Shown here in pieces: positions 25,350-33,324 of a stretch of DNA of 64,000 nucleotides (its first letter is position 1; every line of letters starts with the position of its first letter). The notes beneath the pieces were generated by a model, which searched no databases, had not been told where the DNA came from, and saw only the letters and a list, made by a program, of their open reading frames with translations. Both the position numbers and the translations under genes were made by a program. Source of the DNA: Acidisoma sp. PAMC 29798 (GTDB lineage Bacteria > Pseudomonadota > Alphaproteobacteria > Acetobacterales > Acetobacteraceae); contig NZ_CP126994.1 of NCBI RefSeq assembly GCF_030252425.1, positions 2,108,001-2,172,000 of the forward strand. Direction: 5' to 3'.

Positions 25350-26264
25350 TTAGCCCTTCGGCACCAGGCTGACCCCGTTCATCTCCGCGACGATGTCTGA
25401 CAGCATCGGCACATAATCCTCGCCACGGCCTGCGCCCACGGCGAGGGCGAAGCTGTTGCGCACGGCGGCCCCCATCGGATTGGCGAAACTGGCCGCGCTC
25501 GCGAAACCTGCCAGATAGCTCATGTCCTTGAGCGCATTCCGCAACGCGAATTGATGGGCGTTGCGGTCCCGCTCCAGCACATAGGTCATGAAGGTCTGAT
25601 AGAAGGGGCCATCCATCCGGCCGCCGCGAATGACGCTGTCGAAGACCTTCGGCGTCAGACCCGCCTTCGCCCCGAGGGCCAAGGCCTCGGCATAAAGCGC
25701 CGCATAACCCATCGCGAGGAAGTTGTTCAGCAGCTTCATGGTATGGCCCGTGCCCGTCGGCCCCGTCGGCATGACGCGACCGGCAAAAGCTTCCAGAATC
25801 GGGAGCACCCGCGCGACCACGGCGTCATCCCCGCCGACCATCACATCCAAAGTGCCGGCCGCCGCATCCTTCGGCGTGCGGCTCAAGGGCGCATCGATCA
25901 GCGTGATCCCCCGCTCGCGCAGGCTTTCAGCCAACCGCAGGGTCTGGGACGGATCGGAGGTCGAGCAATCGATGATCACGATCGGCTTGCCCGTCGCCGC
26001 CAAGCCGTCCGGCCCTTCGACGAGGGCCGATACCTCCGGCGAGCCGGTGACGCACAGCACGACCACGTCGCTCGCCTCCGCGAGGGCGCGGGCCGTTTTG
26101 GCTTCTGTGGCGCCCTCGGCGACCAGCGCCTCGACCGCCGTGCGGCTGCGATGCGCCAGCACCGTCAGCGGCCAGCCCTTCTTCAGGATATTTCGCGCCA
26201 TGCCCTGGCCCATCAGGCCAAGACCCGCAAATCCGACGCGTTCCTTCAAGGCTGGCTCGCTCAT
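25350..26264 (-). CDS. NAD(P)-dependent beta-hydroxyacid dehydrogenase (3-HIBADH family)
   Basis: 304 aa. N-terminal Rossmann motif VGFAGLGLMGQGMARNILKKG (residues 11-31), substrate-binding signature region IDAPLSRTPKDAAAGTLDVMVGG, catalytic Lys in GTGHTMKLLNNFLAMGYAALYAEAL, C-terminal helical dimer domain to 300. This matches the 3-hydroxyisobutyrate, tartronate semialdehyde or glyoxylate reductase group; the precise substrate is not decided. It stops 13 nt after the convergent SDR gene and starts 16 nt after the satP stop, so it may be co-transcribed with the acetate transporter. Confidence 0.9.
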   Translation of the reverse strand: MSEPALKERVGFAGLGLMGQGMARNILKKGWPLTVLAHRSRTAVEALVAEGATEAKTARALAEASDVVVLCVTGSPEVSALVEGPDGLAATGKPIVIIDCSTSDPSQTLRLAESLRERGITLIDAPLSRTPKDAAAGTLDVMVGGDDAVVARVLPILEAFAGRVMPTGPTGTGHTMKLLNNFLAMGYAALYAEALALGAKAGLTPKVFDSVIRGGRMDGPFYQTFMTYVLERDRNAHQFALRNALKDMSYLAGFASAASFANPMGAAVRNSFALAVGAGRGEDYVPMLSDIVAEMNGVSLVPKG

Positions 26265-26280
26265 GCTGTCTCCTTCGATC

Positions 26281-26865
26281 TCAGATCACTTGTGCGTTTC
26301 TAATGTCGTTCGGCGGCAGGCGAACGCCAAGGGGCAGAACGACATGCCCATGGGTTTCATTGATGATCTCCGCCGCCGAGACATAAAAGGCGATGAAGGC
26401 GGTGACGAGACCGGTATAGCCGCCGATCATCGTCGCCTCCGTAATGCCCCAGGCGCCCAGCGCCAGCAGCAGGAAGGTGATCCAGAGCGCGAGGAAGACG
26501 TAGCTGACCGCCCGCGTCAGGGCGAGGCTGCCGATCCACATGTAGAAGGTGAAGACGCCCCACATGAACAGATACCAGCCGACGAAGGCGCCCGGCACAT
26601 GCGCCGAGAAGAACAGCACGAAGAGGGCGAAGGACCACCAGAAGGCGCCGTAGCTGCAAAAGGCCACGAAGCCGAAGGTATTGCCGCGCGGCAATTCCAG
26701 CAGCCCGGCGCAAAACTGCGCGGCGCCGCCGAAGGCGAAGGCGAGGGCCAGCACCAGCGGCACGCCGGTGGGCAGATACCACCCGGCATTGACCATGCTC
26801 AGCATCCAGGTTGTCAGGGCGAATCCTGCGAGCCCGAGCGGGGCCGGATTGGCGAGTTTATACAT
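26281..26865 (-). CDS. satP: Acetate/succinate uptake transporter, SatP (AceTr/GPR1-FUN34) family
   Basis: 194-aa integral membrane protein with six hydrophobic segments. The hallmark NPAPLGLAGFALTTW is at residues 7-21. Other family blocks are FGGAAQFCAGLLELPRGNTFGF, SYGAFWWSFA and GAFVGWYLFMWGVFTFYMW. GGGAGG precedes the ATG. Family members carry acetate and related short-chain acids. Placement upstream of a hydroxyacid dehydrogenase and divergent from an aldehyde dehydrogenase suggests a small organic-acid utilisation locus. Confidence 0.93.
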   Translation of the reverse strand: MYKLANPAPLGLAGFALTTWMLSMVNAGWYLPTGVPLVLALAFAFGGAAQFCAGLLELPRGNTFGFVAFCSYGAFWWSFALFVLFFSAHVPGAFVGWYLFMWGVFTFYMWIGSLALTRAVSYVFLALWITFLLLALGAWGITEATMIGGYTGLVTAFIAFYVSAAEIINETHGHVVLPLGVRLPPNDIRNAQVI

Positions 26866-27053
26866 TGCAGCCTCCCGTTTGCCCGGGACGTCTTTGCGGC
26901 CCGGATCGTTATTTCCGCGATTACTGACGCGCGTCTTGGACGAGTCTGGGCGGGCGCGCCACAGCCACGCTACTCCTTTCCTTGCGAAATGCGAGCATTG
27001 CGTGGCCCTTCCGCCCTCATGCTAGGCTGGCCCCGAACACAGTGGAGCTTCCG

Positions 27054-28538
27054 ATGAGCGCGACGAATTGGCATGAGAAGGCGGCCGGACTGGCCTTGGA
27101 GACGCGGTTCTTCATCGGCGGTGACTTGGTGGAGGGCACCGGCGGCCATTTCGAGACCATCAACCCTGCCAATGGCCTGGTGCTGGCGGCCGTCAGCCAG
27201 GGCACGCCTGCGGATATCGACCGCGCCGTGGCCGATGGCCTCAAGGCCTATAAGTCGGGTGCGTGGTCGCGCATGGCGCCGCGCGACCGCATGACCGTGC
27301 TGTACAAGTTCGCCGATCTGGTGGAGGCGAATACCGAGCTGTTCGCCCTGCTCGATACGCTGGATATGGGCAAGCCGATCAGCGACATGATCAACATCGA
27401 TGTGCCTGGCTCGGTCCATTGCATTCGCTACACGACGGAAGTCATCGACAAGATGACCGGCACCACCACGGCGACGCCCGACAATGTGCTGCATTACACC
27501 ACGCGCGAGCCGCTGGGCGTGGTCGGCGCCATCGTGCCCTGGAACTATCCGCTGATGATGGCAATCTGGAAGGTGGCGCCCGCGCTCGCCGCCGGCAATT
27601 CCGTGGTGCTGAAACCGGCCGAGCAATCCCCCCTCTCCGCCGTGCATCTCGCCCGGCTGTTCGTGGAAGCGGGCGGCCCCGCCGGCGTCTTCAACGTGGT
27701 CAATGGCCCCGGTGAGACGGTGGGCCGCGCGCTCGCGCTGCATAATGACGTCGCCAAAGTGAGCTTCACGGGCTCGACTGAAGTCGGCAAGTTGATGCTG
27801 CAATATGCCGGGCAGTCCAACATGAAGAAGGTGGCCCTGGAATGCGGTGGCAAGACGCCGCAAGTGCTGATGGCCGATCTTCCCGACCTCGCGACCGCTG
27901 CCAAGACCGCCGCCTTCGGCATCTATGGCAATATGGGCGAGGTCTGCAATGCGGGGTCCCGCCTGTTGGTGGACCGCAAGATCCATGACGAGTTCCTGTA
28001 TAGCTTCATGCGCGAGAGCGAGAATTTCGTGCCCGGCGACCCGCTGAACGAAGAGACCAATATGGGGCCGCTGGTGACGTTCGAGCAGCAGAAGCGCGTG
28101 CTGGGTTATATCGACATCGGCAAGAATGAAGGCGCGTCCTTGGCCTTTGGCGGCAATGTACCGCAGGGCCTGGAAAAAGGCGCCTATGTCGCGCCGGCTT
28201 TGTTCACCGGCGTCAACAGCGACATGCGCATTGCGCGGGAAGAGATTTTTGGGCCCGTCGCGGCGATCATTCCCATCGATGGCATCGAGAATGCGATCGA
28301 GGTTGCCAACGACACCATCTATGGCCTCGCCGCCGGAATCTGGACATCCAACCTCACCACGGCGCATCGCCTGGCGCGGGAGATCGAAGCCGGCACGGTC
28401 TGGGTGAATTGCTTCGACGAGGGCGATATGACGCAGCCCTTCGGCGGCTACAAGCAATCAGGCAGTGCGCGCGACAAGTGTTTCGATACCGTTCTGGCCT
28501 ATACGCAGCAGAAATCCACTTGGGTGAAGCTGGTCTGA
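27054..28538 (+). CDS. Aldehyde dehydrogenase (PuuC-like)
   Basis: 494 aa from ATG 27054 (MSATNWHEKAAGL), with GTGGAG at 27042-27047 as a plausible ribosome-binding site. Cofactor site EPLGVVGAIVPWNYPLMMA, FTGSTEVGK, general-base Glu in ALECGGKTPQV (usually ELGGK; Cys replaces Leu), catalytic Cys in GNMGEVCNAGSRLLVD, EEIFGPVAAI. The pattern is closest to gamma-glutamyl-gamma-aminobutyraldehyde or betaine-type dehydrogenases. No polyamine genes flank it, so the substrate is unresolved. Divergent from satP over 188 bp. Confidence 0.94.
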   Translation: MSATNWHEKAAGLALETRFFIGGDLVEGTGGHFETINPANGLVLAAVSQGTPADIDRAVADGLKAYKSGAWSRMAPRDRMTVLYKFADLVEANTELFALLDTLDMGKPISDMINIDVPGSVHCIRYTTEVIDKMTGTTTATPDNVLHYTTREPLGVVGAIVPWNYPLMMAIWKVAPALAAGNSVVLKPAEQSPLSAVHLARLFVEAGGPAGVFNVVNGPGETVGRALALHNDVAKVSFTGSTEVGKLMLQYAGQSNMKKVALECGGKTPQVLMADLPDLATAAKTAAFGIYGNMGEVCNAGSRLLVDRKIHDEFLYSFMRESENFVPGDPLNEETNMGPLVTFEQQKRVLGYIDIGKNEGASLAFGGNVPQGLEKGAYVAPALFTGVNSDMRIAREEIFGPVAAIIPIDGIENAIEVANDTIYGLAAGIWTSNLTTAHRLAREIEAGTVWVNCFDEGDMTQPFGGYKQSGSARDKCFDTVLAYTQQKSTWVKLV

Positions 28539-29047
28539 GTCCTTTTCGTGTTGCACTCGTTCGTCATCCGGCGGTCTCCGGCGGTGACGGACGATGCTAC
28601 GGGCGGATGGATCTTCCCCTCGCGTCCTTGGACTTCTCGACGATTGTGGCTGAGCTTTCGGCGTTTCGGGGAGCGAGGGTGTGGAGCAGCCCCCTCACCC
28701 GCTGTCGCCGGCTCGCCGAGGCTTTGACCCCGCACCCGATTCTCGACGATCGGTTGCTGGAGTTGAGTTTCGGCGATTGGGAAGGTGTGTTGTGGGACGA
28801 TGTTCCCCGAGCCGATCTCGATCGTTGGGCTTTAGACCTTTACGGCTTTGCGGCGCCGGGTGGAGAGACTGGGGCGTCGCTCATCGCCCGCGTGACGGCG
28901 TTCTGGCGGGATCTTGGGGAGGGGTCGCATATCGTGGTGAGCCATGGCGGCCCGCTGCGGGTGTTGATCGCCCTCGCCGAGGGGCGGCCGGTTGACTTGG
29001 CAAACTCCGCGCCGAGGTTGGGAAGCGTGACGGTGTTTGCCCGTTAA
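28520..29047 (+). CDS. Histidine phosphatase family protein (alpha-ribazole phosphatase/PGM-like)
   Basis: About 175 aa. The catalytic His is in VALVRHPAVSGGDGRCYGRMDLPL (RHP instead of the usual RHG); the second Arg is in SSPLTRC, Glu in LLELSFGDWEGVLWDD, and the second His in IVVSHGGPLRV. The start is uncertain. TTG 28520 is the nearest standard codon and overlaps the aldehyde dehydrogenase. CTG 28535 overlaps the dehydrogenase stop as CTGA and gives SPFRVALVRH, a more usual N-terminus. The fold would suit CobC (alpha-ribazole phosphatase), but it is far from the cob cluster. Confidence 0.8.
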   Translation: MGEAGLSPFRVALVRHPAVSGGDGRCYGRMDLPLASLDFSTIVAELSAFRGARVWSSPLTRCRRLAEALTPHPILDDRLLELSFGDWEGVLWDDVPRADLDRWALDLYGFAAPGGETGASLIARVTAFWRDLGEGSHIVVSHGGPLRVLIALAEGRPVDLANSAPRLGSVTVFAR

Positions 29048-29065
29048 CAAAAGGTACCGTCAGCC

Positions 29066-29080
29066 GCGGACTTGGTCCGC
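29066..29080. repeat. Short palindrome, degenerate relative of the 36.57 kb repeat
   Basis: GCGGAC, TTG, GTCCGC forms a perfect 6-bp hairpin between two convergent genes. With its flanks (CCGTCAG before, ATCC after) it resembles the CGTCATCC-CCGGACTTGATCCGG-GGATCC unit at 36571-36600, so it may be a decayed copy of the same intergenic repeat, or a bidirectional terminator stem without a T-tract. Confidence 0.45.
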
Positions 29081-29113
29081 ATCCGGGCGCTAATCAAAGA
29101 TACCGTACCCGCC

Positions 29114-29758
29114 TCACTCACTCACCACCCAACCGCCACCTTCACCCCTTACAAACCGCGGCGAGCGGAACACGCTCGCCACATCCAAACCCTCCGCACC
29201 GCGTCCCTGCGTCATCGCCACCACATACCCACTGATCGCGACACCCAAGCCGCTTAGCAGCGCCGTAACGGCGCGCAGCGAACTCCCGGTGCTCACCACA
29301 TCATCGACCACGACGACACGTTTGCCCGCGAGCCTCTGCAGAATCAGCGGATCGATGAACAAGCGCTTACCCGCATCGGGCGTTGTGATGGAGCTGATGG
29401 CGACGGAATGATCGTCCCGATACCAAAACTTCCGCGAATAGCCGAGCGGCACGAAATTTCTATGCCCCAGCCCCTTCGCCACACCCGGCGCGAAGGCGAG
29501 GCCGAGCGTCGGCAGCCCCACGATGATGTCCGGCGCGAAGGGTTTTGCCAGCTCGACCATGCGGGCCGTGAGGAATTCCACGACCGTGAAACCCGCCTGA
29601 TTGGCGATGAAGGACGCGACGGCAGTCGTGGGGTCCGGCAAAGGGCGAATGGGAAGGTCAAGGTAGCGGCTTGGCGCAAGTTCGACCGAGTAACGATCGG
29701 CATAGGGCGGCCCGCTGGCAGGCGTGGCGGCGAAATCCTGCCAGAAGCGATGCATCAT
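29114..29758 (-). CDS. Phosphoribosyltransferase family protein
   Basis: 214 aa. The PRPP-binding loop is VVVVDDVVSTGSSLRAV (near residues 150-165), the type I PRTase signature of two acidic residues followed by a Thr-Gly-Ser loop. Upstream, FAPDIIVGLPTLGLAFAPGVAKGLGHRNFVPLGYSRKFW resembles the flexible-loop region of adenine/xanthine PRTases. ATG 29758 overlaps the upstream stop by 4 nt and is preferred to ATG 29755. Base specificity cannot be assigned. The gene is translationally coupled to a Pro-rich membrane protein. Confidence 0.82.
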   Translation of the reverse strand: MMHRFWQDFAATPASGPPYADRYSVELAPSRYLDLPIRPLPDPTTAVASFIANQAGFTVVEFLTARMVELAKPFAPDIIVGLPTLGLAFAPGVAKGLGHRNFVPLGYSRKFWYRDDHSVAISSITTPDAGKRLFIDPLILQRLAGKRVVVVDDVVSTGSSLRAVTALLSGLGVAISGYVVAMTQGRGAEGLDVASVFRSPRFVRGEGGGWVVSE

Positions 29759-30705
29759 GGATGATGGGCGCGCGATTTCGACGGCGCGTTCTTCAGCAGC
29801 GACACCTCGACCGTGCCCGCATTCGGATAAGGATGACGATTGCTGAGGCGCGAATGCTCGGTCCGTCCCGTCACCGCCGACAATTGTTGCGCGATCACCC
29901 GCGCCTTCTCGCGGTCGCCGTCGAAGAAGAAAGCGACACCGGGCCAGCGGCCGGGCGTCTCGGGAATGATGAGGGTCACCACGGTGAACCCCTGCTGCCG
30001 GAGTTTTTTGGCGAAGGCGGCACCCGGCACCGCTTCATCGGCGTCGTAGCTCAGCCGGATGGTGAAAGGCGCGGCCGGAGCGGGTTTTGCAGCGGGCGGC
30101 GCCACCACCGTCGCGGGCGCGACGACGACCGGTTTGGGCGGTGGTGGTGCGACCGGCTGAGGTGCGACCGGCTGGGGTGGTGCAGGCTGAGGTGGGGGTT
30201 GTGCGACGACGACGGGCGCCGGCGGCTTGGTCACCACGGGCGGCGGCGGCGCCGGAGCCGGCTGTGGCGCGGGCGGGGCAATGGCGATCTTCACTGGCGG
30301 CGGCGCTGGCGGAGTCGGTTTCGGCGTGGCGACGGGTGGTGCGGCGACTGATGGTGTAGCGACTGATGGTGTAGCGACTGGCGGTGCTGCCACGGGGACC
30401 ATGACGACCAGCGGCGTTTGGGGGGACGCCACGCTTGCCTTGGGTTTCGCGCCGCGCGTGTTGGTTTCGGGCCAGGACAGGACCGCCCCTGCCCCGCAAA
30501 TGGCGACCAGAAGCACGACGGCGGCGCTCACGAGCACGCCGCGCCCGCTGATGCGCTGCCTGAGGGGGACGGCGTTCATCTCCCGAGGCGGCGCATCGGC
30601 ATCGAAGATCCAATGGACCGAGTCGGACCGCGCGGCCCTGTTCTGGAGGGGCGATCGCGGCGCGATCTCCTGGCGGGGCGGCTTGGGCGGCAGGCTAGAC
30701 GACAC
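29755..30705 (-). CDS. Single-pass Pro-rich envelope protein of unknown function
   Basis: 316 aa, GTG start. Cytoplasmic N-terminus (1-52), membrane helix at about 55-77 (GVLVSAAVVLLVAICGAGAVLSW), then a Pro/Ala/Val spacer of roughly 110 residues with imperfect repeats (SVATPSVATPSVAAPPVATP), and a C-terminal domain (about 220-316: FTIRLSYDADEAVPGAAFAKKL then QQGFTVVTLIIPETPGRW and GVAFFFDGDREKARVIAQQL). The periplasmic domain is reminiscent of small alpha/beta domains at the end of LytR-type or SPOR-type proteins, but I do not recognise it securely. Coupled to the phosphoribosyltransferase gene. Confidence 0.7.
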   Translation of the reverse strand: MSSSLPPKPPRQEIAPRSPLQNRAARSDSVHWIFDADAPPREMNAVPLRQRISGRGVLVSAAVVLLVAICGAGAVLSWPETNTRGAKPKASVASPQTPLVVMVPVAAPPVATPSVATPSVAAPPVATPKPTPPAPPPVKIAIAPPAPQPAPAPPPPVVTKPPAPVVVAQPPPQPAPPQPVAPQPVAPPPPKPVVVAPATVVAPPAAKPAPAAPFTIRLSYDADEAVPGAAFAKKLRQQGFTVVTLIIPETPGRWPGVAFFFDGDREKARVIAQQLSAVTGRTEHSRLSNRHPYPNAGTVEVSLLKNAPSKSRAHHP

Positions 30706-30949
30706 GGATATGCAACCTCGAAGCGATTCGGCGAGGTCTTCCTAGCGTATCTTGGGTCGGATGATCACCCTTCGTGGTGGATAAATTGGGCGGTGGTGGT
30801 TGATCCGCCTTGCAAGGGGAGAGGGTTGGGTTGGTGAGGTGTTACCAATAGGTTAGGAGTTCGTTAACTATGGTCCATGGACCAGTAGTGCTGGCACGTT
30901 TAGCGCTTTCCGTCGAACCTGCCTCCGTGTTTCACGGCTAAGCCGAAAA
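30706..30949. other. AT-rich left flank of the island with a 14-bp perfect palindrome
   Basis: No convincing gene. TGGTCCATGGACCA at 30871-30884 is self-complementary. Ten bases, ATGGACCAGT (30877-30886), also occur in the operator of the Phd/VapC-like module (minus strand, around 7830-7820). Composition shifts from GC-rich to AT-rich across this segment, marking the left edge of foreign-looking DNA. No tRNA or obvious direct repeat is seen. Confidence 0.5.
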
Positions 30950-32272
30950 TTACGTGACTGATGCAGTAAACATTCTTAAGGCGAGGGACTTTACAGAGAC
31001 GCCATCCCTTTTTTGGGTGGCATTCACCAATGCCTTTATTCTCTGTCCGACAAAATTCGAATTTTCAATGTCTAGAGCAATAAATAGTTCGATCCAATTA
31101 GCACACGGGCCACTTTCACTAAGCTTTGATAGGATAATACGGTCACTTTCGAGCCGCTCGTTTACATAGTATATCCAACGATCTTTTGAGAGTCGTTGAA
31201 TGATTTCGTCAGCTGGCGCTTGGGCGGCCCAAGATGTGCCGTAGACATTTCCAAGTTTGACGCAAAGAACAGCCGTTATACACGCAGCCAATGCGGGGCC
31301 TGGAATTGACGTTCCAAGACTTGCTAGCTCACGCATGGGTGCAGGCTCATTGTAGAAATTGTTAGTGCCCTGGTGTGCCGCAATAACGCTACTTGCAACC
31401 TGCACAAACGTCATAGAACGCAGATTTTCAGGGACATAATCAAATCCCGCCACAGCGAGCAAGACTGCATGCAGTCCCTTAACTGATTCCTTTCGGCCTT
31501 CGCTAAACTCAACAGCATACGCCTGTCCAATTTGCCACCGCTCTGGTGCCTTCAGTTGAGGCCAAAACTGCGGAATAAGAAGAAGAGAGTTTCGAGCTGC
31601 ATGTTCGAGTTGCGCACCTTTAGCCGTTTTAAATAGTGACAACAGAATACTGATTGCTGTGCGGACAAAAAAATACGGTGACGACTTTAGCTTATTAACT
31701 TCAGGCGCATCAGGAGCGAGAGTCTCAGATTCTAGTCTGTGACGGAAGCTCTTGAAGTCGTCTGCGACAGCGACTTGTTCGTGACCAAGAACGCCTTGAA
31801 CACATACCCTTAGACAAGAAATCGCCTCCTCTTTTGTCATAACTTCGTCTTGATTTGACGAAGGGTCATTCTCCAATCCGACAAAATGATTGACGATCGC
31901 TTGCGACTGAAGCAATCGAATCGTCTGGAGTGGCGTGATCATTCCAAGATCCCGTGCTAATGAGATGGCTTCGGTCTCAGATACGGCCGTGCGGATGTCG
32001 CTAAACTCGTCAATATCTGGGCGTTGTAGAAGCTCGCCGATGAACTCCATGCCAAGCGACGCGAGTTGCTTCCTCAGGAGCGCCATGGTTCGAAGCCAGA
32101 CGAAGCTCGCTGCGAGCTCATAGTTTTCAGCTTGAAAGTTTGTCGCTATTTGGTTGCGCTCGCGGTCCCGTAGTTGAAAAGCATGAGATGCGATCGTAGC
32201 GGGATCAGACACGGTATCCAACACCGCCGGTGGCGGCGCGGGCGTCCAAAGCTGCACGGTCGTTCTGGTCAC
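30950..32272 (-). CDS. Unrecognised 440-aa protein, second gene of AT-rich two-gene island
   Basis: I do not recognise the family. GTG start at 32272 overlaps the upstream gene's stop by 4 nt (GTGA), so the two are co-translated. No signal peptide or clear membrane helix. After a Pro-rich start (VQLWTPAPPPAV) the sequence looks mainly helical, with repeated amphipathic Leu/Ala segments (FVWLRTMALLRKQLASLGMEF, IRLLQSQAIVNHFVGL, FVRTAISILLSLFKTAKG, LHAVLLAVAGFDYV), suggesting a helical-repeat or bundle protein. Base composition is far lower in GC than its neighbours (22 G+C in the 60 bases 31021-31080). As partner of a DAC-like protein it could be an effector or regulator, which is inference. 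Confidence 0.75.
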   Translation of the reverse strand: MTRTTVQLWTPAPPPAVLDTVSDPATIASHAFQLRDRERNQIATNFQAENYELAASFVWLRTMALLRKQLASLGMEFIGELLQRPDIDEFSDIRTAVSETEAISLARDLGMITPLQTIRLLQSQAIVNHFVGLENDPSSNQDEVMTKEEAISCLRVCVQGVLGHEQVAVADDFKSFRHRLESETLAPDAPEVNKLKSSPYFFVRTAISILLSLFKTAKGAQLEHAARNSLLLIPQFWPQLKAPERWQIGQAYAVEFSEGRKESVKGLHAVLLAVAGFDYVPENLRSMTFVQVASSVIAAHQGTNNFYNEPAPMRELASLGTSIPGPALAACITAVLCVKLGNVYGTSWAAQAPADEIIQRLSKDRWIYYVNERLESDRIILSKLSESGPCANWIELFIALDIENSNFVGQRIKALVNATQKRDGVSVKSLALRMFTASVT

Positions 32273-33324
32273 GCACTGACTCCATGATAAAGCGTTAGTC
32301 CATCATGCGATCGGAAGAGGACGGAGGGCGTTTGAGCATTCATAAGCTCCTCAAGACCTTCGAAGGCTCGGCGACGAGCACCTCCAACGATGCCCGACAC
32401 AACCGGTCCACTGCTTACAGGTCTATAGAACACCCGATATGCTGTAACTCTACCTACGCGATCGAAAACTATCATGCCGTCACATCTCAGAAAGCCTTCT
32501 AGCAACTCTTCACAACGCTGGAGCGTAAGAATTGATCCTGCGGTATTGGTAGCAGCAAACTCGGAAAACGCTGCATAGAAGTCTAACAAAGGCGATACAG
32601 GTATTGCGTCCTTAAGTTCAACTGAAAATGTCTGAGGCGCATTACTTGAGCAAATCAATATCGTGCCATGCGACAATGCTAGCGCTGATTCTAACAGTTG
32701 ACTGAAATATACGAGAAACTCGTCAACTCGGTCTACCTTGGTCAATTGGCTGCAGCACGCCCTTGCAAAATTCTCAACGGGGTTGCCTAACGGGACTGGT
32801 TCTCGCATGGTCGAGAAAATGAGCGTTAGTTTGCTTCCTTTTGCTCCCGTAATCTCAATTGTGTTAGTGCTTATTTTTCTAAGCAGCACGCAAAATTGCG
32901 TTGCGTCAATTGCGATGCCCTCGTGAAGAGGTATCGTTGTTGGCAGACGATAATACGTGAAAACGCCATAGCTTACATACCCGTCCGCGTTCCTCTCGAT
33001 AAACATGAACCAATTATGACCCGACAATGGACCACAGTCCTTTAGAATTCGAGGACCGGACGCCGGATCCAGAGGCGCCCGGCCAATCGTGTGGGCGACA
33101 GCGCCTGGAAATGATCTTATTACGGACTCAATCTCATCGCACAAAACGACAGAAGGGGTAAATTCGATGCCTTCGTCTTTATAGTTCAACAAAGCGCCGG
33201 CAAGATAGCCGATAAGATTCTGAGAGTGAGCACAAGGTTTGTCCTCGTCTATTAGCAAGTCATTTATACGGCCGGTTATCTGATCACGAAATGTAACAGA
33301 CACGGGGACTGGCATTCGATTCAT
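32269..33324 (-). CDS. Divergent diadenylate-cyclase-like (DisA_N/DAC) protein with N-terminal sensor-like region
   Basis: 351 aa, AT-rich, no signal peptide. By eye, residues about 215-348 follow the DAC domain block by block: LSHGTILICSS (like the IGALLTIE strand), FSVELKDAIPVSP (like TGIPLNAKVS), CEELLEGFLRCDGMIVFD (282-284 DGM for DGA), GRVTAYRVFYRP, VGGARRRAFEGLEELMN (315-320, for GTRHRAAxGxSE), and TPSVLFRSHDGLTLYHG. The catalytic Asp of DGA is kept; the RHR motif appears as RRR, so activity is uncertain. Residues 1-210 are not recognised and could be a sensor, as in predicted DAC-linked conflict systems. It is first of the two coupled genes. c-di-AMP signalling is rare in alphaproteobacteria. 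Confidence 0.6.
   Translation of the reverse strand: MNRMPVPVSVTFRDQITGRINDLLIDEDKPCAHSQNLIGYLAGALLNYKDEGIEFTPSVVLCDEIESVIRSFPGAVAHTIGRAPLDPASGPRILKDCGPLSGHNWFMFIERNADGYVSYGVFTYYRLPTTIPLHEGIAIDATQFCVLLRKISTNTIEITGAKGSKLTLIFSTMREPVPLGNPVENFARACCSQLTKVDRVDEFLVYFSQLLESALALSHGTILICSSNAPQTFSVELKDAIPVSPLLDFYAAFSEFAATNTAGSILTLQRCEELLEGFLRCDGMIVFDRVGRVTAYRVFYRPVSSGPVVSGIVGGARRRAFEGLEELMNAQTPSVLFRSHDGLTLYHGVSA

Noticed and set aside
26970-28457. 495-codon minus-strand frame over the aldehyde dehydrogenase
   Set aside because: Mirror frame of a well-supported gene.
28520-29047. Assignment of the histidine phosphatase as CobC
   Set aside because: The fold is compatible, but it lies about 10 kb from the cob cluster next to an aldehyde dehydrogenase and has no specific alpha-ribazole signature, so only the family is called.
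30950-33324. Classical prophage or integrative element
   Set aside because: No integrase, phage structural gene, tRNA or flanking direct repeat was seen; only two AT-rich cargo-like genes.
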